Source: Streptococcaceae bacterium AF77-01CM03A
GTDB taxonomy: Bacteria > Bacillota > Bacilli > Lactobacillales > Streptococcaceae
Assembly: GCA_027665725.1 (NCBI GenBank)
Contig: JAQDDS010000002.1
Location: 186,001-250,000 of the forward strand
DNA: 64,000 nt
Direction: 5' to 3'
Part shown: positions 32,234 through 39,935 of the stretch, piece after piece
Numbering within the stretch: the stretch's first letter is position 1
Layout: every line of letters starts with the position of its first letter
The notes under the pieces: generated by a model
Seen by the model: only the letters and a program-made list of their open reading frames with translations
Told to the model about the DNA's origin: nothing
Databases searched by the model: none
Position numbers and translations under genes: made by a program

Positions 32234-32778
32234 TTTCCATTCTACTCTTATTAATCCTTTCTTGGAGCTTTTATATAGGCTACCGCCGAGGAATTATTTT
32301 GCAAGCTTATTATCTTGTAGCAACGATTGTCTCTACTTATTTTGCAAGCAAATATTACCAATCTTTAGGGCAGAAGTTCAATTTATTAATCCCTTATGCT
32401 AATCCACAGGAAGGACAGGGAACATTCTTTTTCCCATCCAATCAACTTTTTCAACTAGATAAGGTTTTTTATGCAGGTGTCGGCTTCCTCTTAGCCTTTA
32501 CGATTTTTTACTGCATCGGCCGTTTGCTTGGTCTTTTTCTAAACCTAGTACCAAGTAAGATACTTGATGGGAAATACTACCGTATCGGTGCGGGTCTGCT
32601 ATCAGTCGGTGTGACCTTGTTTGTCCTCCAGATGATGCTAACGATTCTCGCGACTGTGCCATTACAAATTGTTCAAAATTCACTTGAAAATAGCTTTGTA
32701 GCTAGACATATCATCCAAAGCATTCCATTCATAACCAGTTTGATTAAGCAGCTTTGGGTTACCAAATTAATCGGATAA
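32230..32778 (+). CDS. cvpA: CvpA family membrane protein
   Basis: A 182-residue protein with about four membrane helices (near 1-20, 25-45, 80-105, 120-145), typical of the CvpA/colicin V production family. In firmicutes this gene commonly sits between zapA and mutS2, as here. The function is poorly defined; roles in envelope stress have been proposed in other bacteria. Translation is coupled to zapA through an ATGA overlap. The 110-base gap to mutS2 holds an AT-rich imperfect hairpin (about 32838-32876). Confidence 0.85.
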   Translation: MISILLLLILSWSFYIGYRRGIILQAYYLVATIVSTYFASKYYQSLGQKFNLLIPYANPQEGQGTFFFPSNQLFQLDKVFYAGVGFLLAFTIFYCIGRLLGLFLNLVPSKILDGKYYRIGAGLLSVGVTLFVLQMMLTILATVPLQIVQNSLENSFVARHIIQSIPFITSLIKQLWVTKLIG

Positions 32779-32888
32779 AAAGGGCGGGAACTATTCCTAG
32801 CCTTTTGTTTACAATTTCGAAAAGTAAGAGATTGAATTAAAAAAGTTGAAAATAAGAAAAGTCATAACTTTTTTACTAAGGAAATTAG

Positions 32889-35225
32889 ATGAATACAAAA
32901 ATACTAGAAACGTTAGAATTTAATAAGGTCAAGGCTCTATTTGAACCCCATCTTTTGACAGAACAAGGACTAGAGCAGTTAAAAGAGCTAGTCCCAACAG
33001 ATAAAGCTGATAAAATTAGACAGACATTTGCAGAGATGAAGGAGATGCAAGAACTCTTTGTTGAGCATCCTCATTTCAGCATTTCGGGGACAAAAGATAT
33101 TGCGGCTACCTGCAAACGCTTGGAGATGGGTGCTGACCTCAACATCGAGGAATTTCTCCTTCTCAAACGTGTCATCTTTGCTAGCCGTGAACTGAAAAAT
33201 TTCTATGATAATCTTGAAAATGTACGCTTGGACCACTTGGCAAATTGGTTTGAGAAACTTCACGACTTCCCACATCTACAAGGTAATCTCCAAGCTATTA
33301 ATGAAGCAGGCTTTATCGAAAATTTTGCCAGTGAAGAATTAGCACGAATCCGCCGTAAAATCCATGATAGTGAAAGTCAAGTCCGTGATGTCCTGCAAGA
33401 CCTTCTCAAACAAAAGTCACAGATGTTGACTGAAGGTATCATCGCTAGCCGAAACGGTCGCCAAGTTCTTCCAGTTAAGAATACCTATCGTAATAAGATT
33501 GCCGGTGTAGTACATGATATTTCTGCCAGCGGGAACACTGTCTATATCGAACCGCGTGAAGTAGTCAAGCTGAGTGAGGAAATCGCCAGTCTTCGTGCAG
33601 ACGAACGCTATGAGATGATGCGTATCCTCCAAGAACTCACTGAACGAGTAAGACCTCACGCAGCTGAAATTGCAAATGATGCATGGATTATTGGACGTTT
33701 AGACTTGATTCGGGCTAAGGTGCGCTTTATCCAGGAGACAGGAGCAGTGGTTCCACAAGTCTCTGAAGGACAGGAGATTCAACTCCTTCATGTTCGTCAT
33801 CCTCTTGTGAAAAATGCTGTTGCTAATGATGTGCACTTTGGTAAGGATCTAACAGCCATCGTTATCACTGGTCCCAATACGGGTGGTAAGACCATTATGC
33901 TCAAAACCTTAGGCTTGACTCAATTGATGGCCCAGTCAGGTTTGCCGATTTTGGCAGATAAGGGAAGTCGTGTGGGGATTTTCGAGGAGGTCTTTGCGGA
34001 TATTGGAGATGAACAATCCATCGAACAAAGCCTCTCAACTTTCTCTAGTCACATGACTAATATTGTTGATATTCTTGGTAAGGTCAATCAAAACTCGCTT
34101 TTGCTACTGGATGAGCTTGGAGCAGGTACAGATCCCCAAGAAGGGGCTGCTCTTGCCATGTCTATCTTAGAAGACTTGCGTTTGCGTCAAGTCAAGACTA
34201 TGGCAACCACTCACTATCCTGAACTCAAGGCCTACGGAATTGAAACAGCCTATGTTCAGAATGCCAGTATGGAATTTGATACAGCTAGCTTGCGCCCAAC
34301 TTATCGTTTCATGCAGGGAGTTCCTGGTCGAAGCAATGCCTTTGAGATTGCTAAACGTCTAGGATTGTCAGATGTCATCGTAGGTGACGCTAGCAAGCAG
34401 ATTAATCAAGACAATGATGTCAATCGCATTATTGAGCAATTGGAAGAGCAGACACTTGAAAGCCGCAAACGACTTGAGAATATTCGCCAAGTTGAGCAAG
34501 AAAACCTCAAGATGAATCGTGCTCTAAAAAAACTCTACAATGAACTCAATCGTGAGAAGGAGACTGAACTCAATAAGGCGCGTGAGCAAGCTGCTGAGAT
34601 TGTTGAATTAGCTCTAGCTGAAAGTGATGATATTCTTAAAAATCTTCACAGCAAATCTCAACTAAAACCACATGAAATTATCGAAGCCAAGGCTCAGCTC
34701 AAAAAATTAGCACCTGAAAAAGTTGACCTTTCTAAAAACAAGGTTCTTCAAAAGGCCAAGAAGAAACGAGCTCCAAAAGTTGGGGATGATATCATCGTTT
34801 TAAGCTATGGTCAACGAGGTACCTTGACCAATCAACTCAAGGATGGTCGTTGGGAAGCCCAGGTTGGCTTGATCAAGATGACACTTGAGGAAAAAGAGTT
34901 TGATTTGGTACAAGCTCAGCAAGAAGCACCAGTCAAGAAGAAACAAGTCAACGTCGTCAAACGGGCAGGTGGTAAAGGTCCACAGGCTCGACTAGACCTT
35001 CGTGGCAAACGCTATGAGGAGGCTATGGAAGCCTTGGATGCCTTTATCGACCAAGCCCTGCTCAACAACATGGCTCAAGTAGACATCATCCATGGTATCG
35101 GTACCGGGGTCATCCGTGAAGGGGTAACCAAATACCTACAAAGAAACAAACAAGTCAAGAGCTTTGGCTACGCACCACAAAATGCGGGTGGTTCTGGAGC
35201 GACTATCGTTACTTTTAAAGGCTAA
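32889..35225 (+). CDS. mutS2: endonuclease MutS2 (RqcU-type ribosome-collision factor)
   Basis: MutS-family ATPase lacking mismatch-recognition domains. In 778 residues: a coiled-coil clamp region, an ABC-type ATPase with Walker A GPNTGGKT at 328-335 and the [12 protein letters not shown]alker B, a long helical segment (about 515-640), a KOW-like domain, and a C-terminal Smr domain (about 700-778, [11 protein letters not shown] and [12 protein letters not shown]). In Bacillus the protein binds collided ribosomes and feeds quality control; an older assignment is suppression of recombination. Both remain possible here. Confidence 0.94.
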   Translation: MNTKILETLEFNKVKALFEPHLLTEQGLEQLKELVPTDKADKIRQTFAEMKEMQELFVEHPHFSISGTKDIAATCKRLEMGADLNIEEFLLLKRVIFASRELKNFYDNLENVRLDHLANWFEKLHDFPHLQGNLQAINEAGFIENFASEELARIRRKIHDSESQVRDVLQDLLKQKSQMLTEGIIASRNGRQVLPVKNTYRNKIAGVVHDISASGNTVYIEPREVVKLSEEIASLRADERYEMMRILQELTERVRPHAAEIANDAWIIGRLDLIRAKVRFIQETGAVVPQVSEGQEIQLLHVRHPLVKNAVANDVHFGKDLTAIVITGPNTGGKTIMLKTLGLTQLMAQSGLPILADKGSRVGIFEEVFADIGDEQSIEQSLSTFSSHMTNIVDILGKVNQNSLLLLDELGAGTDPQEGAALAMSILEDLRLRQVKTMATTHYPELKAYGIETAYVQNASMEFDTASLRPTYRFMQGVPGRSNAFEIAKRLGLSDVIVGDASKQINQDNDVNRIIEQLEEQTLESRKRLENIRQVEQENLKMNRALKKLYNELNREKETELNKAREQAAEIVELALAESDDILKNLHSKSQLKPHEIIEAKAQLKKLAPEKVDLSKNKVLQKAKKKRAPKVGDDIIVLSYGQRGTLTNQLKDGRWEAQVGLIKMTLEEKEFDLVQAQQEAPVKKKQVNVVKRAGGKGPQARLDLRGKRYEEAMEALDAFIDQALLNNMAQVDIIHGIGTGVIREGVTKYLQRNKQVKSFGYAPQNAGGSGATIVTFKG

Positions 35226-35249
35226 GGAATCATCAAAAAGAAACATAAA

Positions 35250-35281
35250 AGAGTACCTATCCCTTGATAAGTACTTTTTTT
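35250..35281 (+). terminator. mutS2 terminator
   Basis: Stem AGTAC-CTATC / GATA-AGTACT with a short loop, followed by a run of T. Confidence 0.75.
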
Positions 35282-35362
35282 GATGAACCTATTTCAATCA
35301 TGATTGTTAGTGAGTGTTTTAAAAGGGGACAATAGTTTTATAGCTAAAAAAATGATGAAGGC

Positions 35363-35393
35363 TTGTCTAACTGAGCTTTATTTATGCTATACT
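35363..35393 (+). promoter_or_regulatory. promoter of the TehA-type gene
   Basis: Extended -10 TGCTATACT (TATACT 35388-35393) with TTGTCT (35363-35368) 19 bp upstream; a CGGAGGTTGG ribosome site follows. Confidence 0.7.
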
Positions 35394-35421
35394 GATAGTA
35401 ACGTCATTTTCGGAGGTTGGT

Positions 35422-36318
35422 ATGAAAAAACTCCCCTTAGCCTTTTCAGGTTGCTTATTGGGATTGGCTGGAGCAGGAAATCTCATCTTGGATATTTTTC
35501 CGCTTTTATCACACATCTTTAGTTTGTCAGGTTTGATTTTATGGTTTTATTTTTTGGTGAGCCACCTCAATAACTGGCATGAAAGTAAGCAAGAATTAAA
35601 GAAAGCCCCTGTTTTGTCAGGAATGGCAACCTTTCCCATGGCAGGGATGATTTTATCGACTTATTTGCTGCGAACGTTACCTATGAGCTTGAGCATTGTT
35701 GCACAGATTCTCTGGTGGTTTGCTTTTCTTCTAGATGTTTACCTCATCTTATACTTTACAAAGAACTATGCCTTGGTTAAACAAAGGGCCAGTGCAACAC
35801 CAACTTGGACGGTTCTTTATGTAGGAATAGCAGTAGCAAGTTTGACCTACCCCGTGGTGGGCATTGTTGGGATTGCCTATGGAGCTTGGATTTTTGGTTT
35901 TATCTTAACTCTTATCCTTTACCCTCTAATTTATCAAGATTTAAGGAAAAATCCATTACCGCTCGCTTTGCTGGGGCAAGAAGGAATCTATTGTGCTCCA
36001 TTTTCTCTCCTTTTGGCAGCATTAGTGAGAGTAGGAGGATACAGTCTTCCTAGTTGGATTTTACTAGTTATGATCCTTGCATCACAGACCTTCTTTTTCT
36101 TTATCCTTAGTCGCTTGCCAAGGATTTTAAAACAAGGTTTCCAACCAGCCTTCTCAGCCCTAACCTTTCCAACCATCATCACAGCAACTTCATTGAAAAT
36201 GTCCCAAGGCATTCTGCAGTTTCCGGTCCTCAACCTCCTAGTTTGGTTAGAGATTATCATTTGTTTAACAATCCTCATCTACGTATTAGTAGAGTATATA
36301 CGATATTTAAGGAACTAA
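35422..36318 (+). CDS. TDT/TehA-SLAC1 family membrane transporter
   Basis: A 298-residue protein with about ten membrane helices throughout, fitting the tellurite-resistance/dicarboxylate transporter (TDT) fold. The opening (LPLAFSGCLLGLAGAGNLI) resembles the conserved first helix of TehA-like proteins. The substrate is unknown; family members carry anions, C4-dicarboxylates or sulfite, and tellurite resistance may be incidental. Monocistronic with its own promoter and terminator. It forms the left border of the CRISPR-remnant island. Confidence 0.82.
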   Translation: MKKLPLAFSGCLLGLAGAGNLILDIFPLLSHIFSLSGLILWFYFLVSHLNNWHESKQELKKAPVLSGMATFPMAGMILSTYLLRTLPMSLSIVAQILWWFAFLLDVYLILYFTKNYALVKQRASATPTWTVLYVGIAVASLTYPVVGIVGIAYGAWIFGFILTLILYPLIYQDLRKNPLPLALLGQEGIYCAPFSLLLAALVRVGGYSLPSWILLVMILASQTFFFFILSRLPRILKQGFQPAFSALTFPTIITATSLKMSQGILQFPVLNLLVWLEIIICLTILIYVLVEYIRYLRN

Positions 36319-36319
36319 A

Positions 36320-36357
36320 AGAACCCCTAGCACGGAGAAGTGTTAGGGGTTTGTTTT
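36320..36357 (+). terminator. terminator of the TehA-type gene
   Basis: Perfect-to-near-perfect 12-bp stem AACCCCTAGCAC / GTGTTAGGGGTT (one G-T pair) with a T-rich tail. Confidence 0.92.
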
Positions 36358-36375
36358 ATATTTAGTTTGAGATGT

Positions 36376-36411
36376 ATTTTGGAATCATTCGAAACAAGAC
36401 AGCTCTAAAAC
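36376..36411 (-). CRISPR. solitary type II-A CRISPR repeat
   Basis: On the minus strand the 36-mer begins GTTTTAGAGCTGTCTTG and ends GAATGATTCCAAAAT. It matches the streptococcal type II-A (S. thermophilus CRISPR3-like) repeat family, with the last base changed as is usual in a terminal repeat. No second repeat lies one spacer length (about 30 bp) away on either side: to the left is the transporter terminator, to the right is unrelated AT-rich DNA. It is a remnant and not an array. The flanking 36412-36441 could be one relict spacer. Confidence 0.82.
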
Positions 36412-36542
36412 TAGGAAACATTGATACTATCAACCTACACATCTCATTTAGATAGCTTCCCTTATCTTTTTTTGTATGCTTCAAAACTATATCTTATACA
36501 AATTATTTAATCTTTCTAACTCTAATACATTCATACATACTT

Positions 36543-36776
36543 CTAGTCCAGTAACACTACCCCCTTACTATAAATAATTCCACAAGAAAACACAATCCTC
36601 TCCTCACTCAAAATATTTGACAATATTACAAATGATTCCAAAACATAATCCTCTATAGTAATAAAACAATTATTTTCATCTTTAAAAAATTCTATAAATC
36701 CAATATCCTTACACCTATCACCCAAATGAAACCTAAGTGATTTTAAATAATAATCAAAAAACACATCATTTTCCAT
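36543..36776 (-). CDS. hypothetical 77-residue protein in the place of the lost cas genes
   Basis: Unrecognised small protein starting MENDVFFDYYLKSLRFHLGD, mixed charged and hydrophobic, no signal peptide or clear membrane helix. The ATG follows AAAGGGATTTCT at good distance; an ATG five codons earlier is less well placed. It lies on the minus strand between the tracrRNA promoter and the solitary repeat, where cas9-cas1-cas2-csn2 would be expected. I see no similarity to Cas9, Cas1, Cas2 or Csn2. Base composition is more AT-rich than the neighbours. It may be real, a remnant of an insertion that replaced the cas operon, or chance. Confidence 0.5.
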   Translation of the reverse strand: MENDVFFDYYLKSLRFHLGDRCKDIGFIEFFKDENNCFITIEDYVLESFVILSNILSEERIVFSCGIIYSKGVVLLD

Positions 36777-36807
36777 AGAAATCCCTTTCATTTTTAAAAT
36801 ATTCTGA

Positions 36808-36813
36808 TATAAT
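36808..36813 (+). promoter_or_regulatory. extended -10 of the tracrRNA gene
   Basis: TGATATAAT (TATAAT 36808-36813, TG at 36805-36806). A start about 7 bases downstream would place the anti-repeat near the 5' end of the RNA, as in known type II-A tracrRNAs. The -35 region (CTTTCA) is weak. Confidence 0.75.
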
Positions 36814-36819
36814 CATACA

Positions 36820-36946
36820 AAAAATAAGTTTTGGAACTATTCGAAACAATACAGCAAGTTAAAATAAAACTTTGTCCGTATCCAACTTAAAAAAGTGCGT
36901 ACTGATTCGGTTGCTAGAAAGTCATCTGTAAAGAATGGCTTTTTCG
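36820..36946 (+). ncRNA. orphan type II-A tracrRNA
   Basis: Trans-activating CRISPR RNA of the Cas9 type. The anti-repeat (36828-36855) TTTTGGAACTATTCGAAAC... is complementary to the solitary repeat at 36376-36411 over almost its whole length. It is followed by the hallmark CAGCAAGTTAAAAT (from 36853), a nexus region ending TTTGTCCGTA, the hairpin ACTT-AAAA-AAGT, a GC...ACTGATTCGGT...GC hairpin, and a terminator stem AAAGTCAT / ATGGCTTT with a T-tract (36918-36945). The nexus GG of known relatives is AA here. Boundaries are inferred. No cas gene is in the window; RNase III would process it with a pre-crRNA if one exists elsewhere. Confidence 0.85.
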
Positions 36947-36983
36947 TTTTGTAAAAGGAATGAGGCAAACTGTCTTTAAAATC

Positions 36984-37034
36984 ATAAAACGCATAATGTC
37001 AGGAATTCAAAAAGATTGATATTATGCGTTTTAT
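36984..37034. repeat. 14-bp perfect inverted repeat of unknown role
   Basis: ATAAAACGCATAAT (36984-36997) and ATTATGCGTTTTAT (37021-37034) separated by 23 bases, lying between the tracrRNA terminator and the convergent DUF3278 gene. It could act as a terminator or be the end of a former mobile element; no transposase is visible. Confidence 0.75.
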
Positions 37035-37112
37035 CATGAAAATATTTACTGGAATTTTGCAATAACGTGAGTTTTTGTCAATCTGCTTTTAAACAATAAT
37101 CCAAGTAGTTTC

Positions 37113-37652
37113 TTACTTTTCCTTATGTAGTGATAAAAAGCTGTAGACCATAGTCCCAAAGATGGCCCCAATACTAAGACCAAAGACCAGTAAGGGGATC
37201 ATTATCTCTGTTTGGATGATTTTTTCCAAGAAAGTTGAAAGGGACATCTGTTGAACGAAGAGTTTATGAAAGAGCAACAAAGCAAATAAGCCAATCTCAA
37301 TACTTATAAATACCAACCAACTACGAACTTTTATTTGGCGTTTGCTGTAGGTTTTGTAGATGATTTCTGATTTGTCATCCTTTTCAAGATGAAGCTCTTG
37401 TACGGCTCTTTGAGCTTTTATACTCATGAACAGAATGAGTCCAAAATAGAGGTAGGGCATAAGCGATCGAACAATTTCTATAAAGCGTCCGAACAAAATA
37501 TAGAACAGGAAGAGAAAGAAGGAAGAGTAAAAGATTTGGACCATGGAACGGGCGCAAGCCTTGTAGATAACCTCTTGACGGCATTCATCAAAAGGCCCTT
37601 GTATATGAAAGAAATTTCGAAGTAAGCGAGTTGTTAAGTCTTCTTTTTTCAT
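37113..37652 (-). CDS. DUF3278-type membrane protein
   Basis: A 179-residue protein with a short polar N terminus (MKKEDLTTRLLRNFFHIQGPFDECRQE) and about four membrane helices (near 40-60, 64-80, 110-130, 150-172). The N-terminal pattern 'RxxxxIxGPxDE' is shared with the protein at 38016-38558, so the two are paralogues of what I recall as DUF3278. The function is unknown; such proteins commonly sit behind a small XRE regulator, as here. It is the last gene of the four-gene minus-strand cassette. Confidence 0.75.
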   Translation of the reverse strand: MKKEDLTTRLLRNFFHIQGPFDECRQEVIYKACARSMVQIFYSSFFLFLFYILFGRFIEIVRSLMPYLYFGLILFMSIKAQRAVQELHLEKDDKSEIIYKTYSKRQIKVRSWLVFISIEIGLFALLLFHKLFVQQMSLSTFLEKIIQTEIMIPLLVFGLSIGAIFGTMVYSFLSLHKEK

Positions 37653-37678
37653 GGATAATTTCTCCTAAATGAATGATG

Positions 37679-38005
37679 TTACTTTGTTTCTTTTACGAAT
37701 TGATAGAGATAATAAAGATAAGTGATAGAAGAAAGGGTAGCGATAGTGAATAGTAAATAATATTTCCAATCGCTTAAAATAACCGTCAGTTGTGGCAAGG
37801 ATAGAATCATAAAGCACAGTGCTAAGTTGAGTATGCGCGTTTTTTGGGAATCTATCTTTAGATAAGTCAATCCTTTGTTAAGGGCTGGAATAAAGACTAG
37901 CACGAGGAATATCTCGCTGATTGGCAAGTTCCCTGAAACGATGATGAAGATGAGCAGAGAACTGAACAAAAGATGATAGGTAAGTAAAGTTAGTAATGAT
38001 TTCAT
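37679..38005 (-). CDS. small hydrophobic membrane protein
   Basis: A 108-residue protein with four predicted membrane helices and almost no soluble portion, ending LYQFVKETK. The start MKSLLTLLTYHLL was chosen because a strong AGGAGGT precedes it; the longer frame upstream overlaps the preceding gene. I do not recognise a family. It lies 10 bases downstream of one DUF3278-type gene and 26 bases upstream of the other, so it is co-transcribed. Confidence 0.75.
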   Translation of the reverse strand: MKSLLTLLTYHLLFSSLLIFIIVSGNLPISEIFLVLVFIPALNKGLTYLKIDSQKTRILNLALCFMILSLPQLTVILSDWKYYLLFTIATLSSITYLYYLYQFVKETK

Positions 38006-38015
38006 AAGGTACCTC

Positions 38016-38558
38016 CTAATCCTCATCCGGATCTTTCTTAGTTTTTGCAATGCGACGGGAGATGAGGAACTGTATGCTCGCTCCGAAGAAAATAGAACCG
38101 AGAATGCTTGATACACCATTCCTTATAGTGAGAAGAGACTGAAAATAGTCCTGACCTTCACCTATGAGTATACCGAGAAGAGGAGTTATAAAAAACATCC
38201 ATAGACCAAAGAACAAACCTGCTTTAAGACCTGGGTAGTGTAGTTGCTTACTTTCTTTCTCGCTCAGCATATCTGGTTCAATAGTTGTAATCCCTGTTTT
38301 TTGCATTTGATAGGTGAGATAGCTAGCAACGACGAGGGCAATCACTAAAATCAGAGGAGGATAGACCAGAGCCACTAGTTGAGGAAATTTATAGGCTAGA
38401 AGGAGTGGAATAAGATTTCCGAAAATCATCAGATAAAAGAGGATGATAAAGACTTGGTTACCGATACGATCTGCCTCGCGTCGTTTGTGTTCATCAAGTG
38501 GTCCAGAAATGCCATATGTGCGTTTAATCAGTTTTTCAGTAAATGTTTCTTGTTTCAT
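38016..38558 (-). CDS. DUF3278-type membrane protein
   Basis: A 180-residue protein: polar N terminus containing KRTYGISGPLDEHKRREADR, then about four membrane helices (near 35-55, 65-85, 112-132, 150-165) and a charged Lys/Asp-rich C terminus. It is a paralogue of the protein at 37113-37652. It begins 17 bases after the XRE regulator stop, so the regulator and this gene form one operon. The function is unknown. Confidence 0.78.
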   Translation of the reverse strand: MKQETFTEKLIKRTYGISGPLDEHKRREADRIGNQVFIILFYLMIFGNLIPLLLAYKFPQLVALVYPPLILVIALVVASYLTYQMQKTGITTIEPDMLSEKESKQLHYPGLKAGLFFGLWMFFITPLLGILIGEGQDYFQSLLTIRNGVSSILGSIFFGASIQFLISRRIAKTKKDPDED

Positions 38559-38575
38559 TTCCTTTTTCCTTTTTG

Positions 38576-38770
38576 TTAAAAATCATCTTCCCAAAAAAGA
38601 TTGTTGAGGTCCGTTTGGAGGGTACGAGCGAGATTGAGACAGAGTTCCAAGGTCGGATTGTACTTGTCGTTTTCAATCATGTTGATGGTTTGCCTCGAGA
38701 CACCGATATCCTTAGCAAGTTCGAGTTGAGACATGCCCAATTCCTTGCGGAATTCTTTCACACGGTTCAT
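38576..38770 (-). CDS. XRE-family helix-turn-helix regulator
   Basis: A 64-residue Cro/CI-type protein that is almost only the DNA-binding domain: LGMSQLELAKDIGVSRQTINMIENDKYNPTLELCLNLARTL. Small stand-alone XRE proteins of this type usually repress their own operon, which here includes DUF3278 membrane proteins. A matching inverted repeat spans the -35 region upstream. An AGGAGAAAA ribosome site precedes the ATG. Confidence 0.9.
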   Translation of the reverse strand: MNRVKEFRKELGMSQLELAKDIGVSRQTINMIENDKYNPTLELCLNLARTLQTDLNNLFWEDDF

Positions 38771-38813
38771 GTTTTCTCCTATTAATAAATGAATGTCGCA
38801 TATATTTGACTAT

Positions 38814-38855
38814 AGTATATTCTTTTGAAAATAAAATGTCAACTATTTTTGACAT
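38814..38855 (-). promoter_or_regulatory. promoter and probable operator of the XRE-DUF3278 operon
   Basis: On the minus strand TTGACA (38837-38842), 17 bp, TATACT (38814-38819). A perfect 7-bp inverted repeat ATGTCAA (38836-38842) / TTGACAT (38849-38855) with a 6-bp centre covers the -35 box, a good place for autorepression. Confidence 0.8.
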
Positions 38856-38870
38856 ATTTTTTGCTAGAAA

Positions 38871-38896
38871 AAAAGATTGGCCTAGCCAATCCTTTT
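38871..38896 (-). terminator. terminator of the amino-acid-binding lipoprotein gene
   Basis: Perfect stem GATTGGC / GCCAATC with a 3-base loop flanked by AAAA and TTTT; it works on the minus strand. Confidence 0.85.
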
Positions 38897-39704
38897 ATTT
38901 TAATTCTGATGTATCTGGTAGGTAAGAACCACCGAGATAAGTTTTGCTGAGTTTTTCAAGGGTTCCGTCTTGGTAGAGTTCTTTGAGTACCTTGTCAAAT
39001 TGTTCTTTAAATTCTTTTTGATCACTTGAGAAGATAATGTAGTTATTTGGATTGTCATTGCTCTCCAAGTCGACTACGTTCAAGTCTAATCCACGGTCTT
39101 GGATAATTTTTTGAACAGAGATTTTGTCAAATATTAGGAAATCAAATTCACCGTTGGCGAGGTCAGTCAGGCGCTTAGCCACATCTTCGCCAGAATATTG
39201 GATGGTGGCAGGATTGTCGGAGTGGCTTTGATTCCAGTCTGTAACAACCTTGGCAGTAGAAGTTCCAGTGTCATCCTGAGTAGTTTTACCAGCGATGTCT
39301 TGGAGAGAGGTAAGAGCCTTGTCTTTTCTGCTCACGAGAACCAAAGGATTTTTTGCGATTGGGAGTGAGTAGAGGTATTTGTCGGCTCTTTCTTTGGTGT
39401 AGCTCAAGTTGTTGGCAGCAGCTTGGTAGCGACCAGCATCAACTCCAGGGAAGATACTTTCCCAAGCAGTTTTTTGAAATTCAATCTTGTATTGGTCCAG
39501 TTTTTCATCGACCGCTTTTAAAACTTCAACATCATATCCAGTTAAATGACCATCTTTTTCAAAATCAAAAGGTGGAATGTCTCCAGCAGTTGCTACGACA
39601 ATGGTTTTAGGGCTAGCAGTGGAAGTTGAAGTACTATCCTGTTTAGATTGTCCACAGGCCACCAACAAGGGACTAATGGCTAATAATAAGAATAATTTTT
39701 TCAT
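38895..39704 (-). CDS. amino-acid ABC transporter substrate-binding lipoprotein
   Basis: A 269-residue family-3 solute-binding protein (SBP_bac_3) with lipobox LVAC (Cys17), a Ser/Thr-rich linker, then AGDIPPFDFEKDGHLTGYDVEVLKAV, the usual start of polar amino-acid or cystine binders. No permease or ATPase gene is adjacent, so it must work with a transporter encoded elsewhere or be an orphan. In pneumococcus an equivalent gene also precedes the nitroreductase-pepV pair. Substrate is not predictable with confidence. Confidence 0.88.
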   Translation of the reverse strand: MKKLFLLLAISPLLVACGQSKQDSTSTSTASPKTIVVATAGDIPPFDFEKDGHLTGYDVEVLKAVDEKLDQYKIEFQKTAWESIFPGVDAGRYQAAANNLSYTKERADKYLYSLPIAKNPLVLVSRKDKALTSLQDIAGKTTQDDTGTSTAKVVTDWNQSHSDNPATIQYSGEDVAKRLTDLANGEFDFLIFDKISVQKIIQDRGLDLNVVDLESNDNPNNYIIFSSDQKEFKEQFDKVLKELYQDGTLEKLSKTYLGGSYLPDTSELK

Positions 39705-39935
39705 GGGTGTCTCCTTTACTTAATGGTATCTAGCTTACCAGACAATCAATCAAATAGCCAATATATATTTTTTATGGAAGTGATAGAAAAATATTATAAT
39801 TTTCAGTTTGAGTTTGTAATCTAAAATTTAAATCAGATAAGAAAAAGATAATTTAGGCCACAAATGAAAAATCTCTGCAAGCTCTTTCAGAATGTGGTAA
39901 AATGGAAGCAGTAGAAATAGAAAAGGAAATCAATT

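Noticed and set aside
36412..36542. CRISPR leader or csn2 remnant next to the solitary repeat
   Set aside because: AT-rich sequence with no second repeat, no recognisable leader-end motif, and no Csn2-like reading frame. At most one relict spacer.
38543..38785. 80-codon plus-strand frame over the XRE gene
   Set aside because: Antisense to a clear helix-turn-helix gene and its ribosome site.
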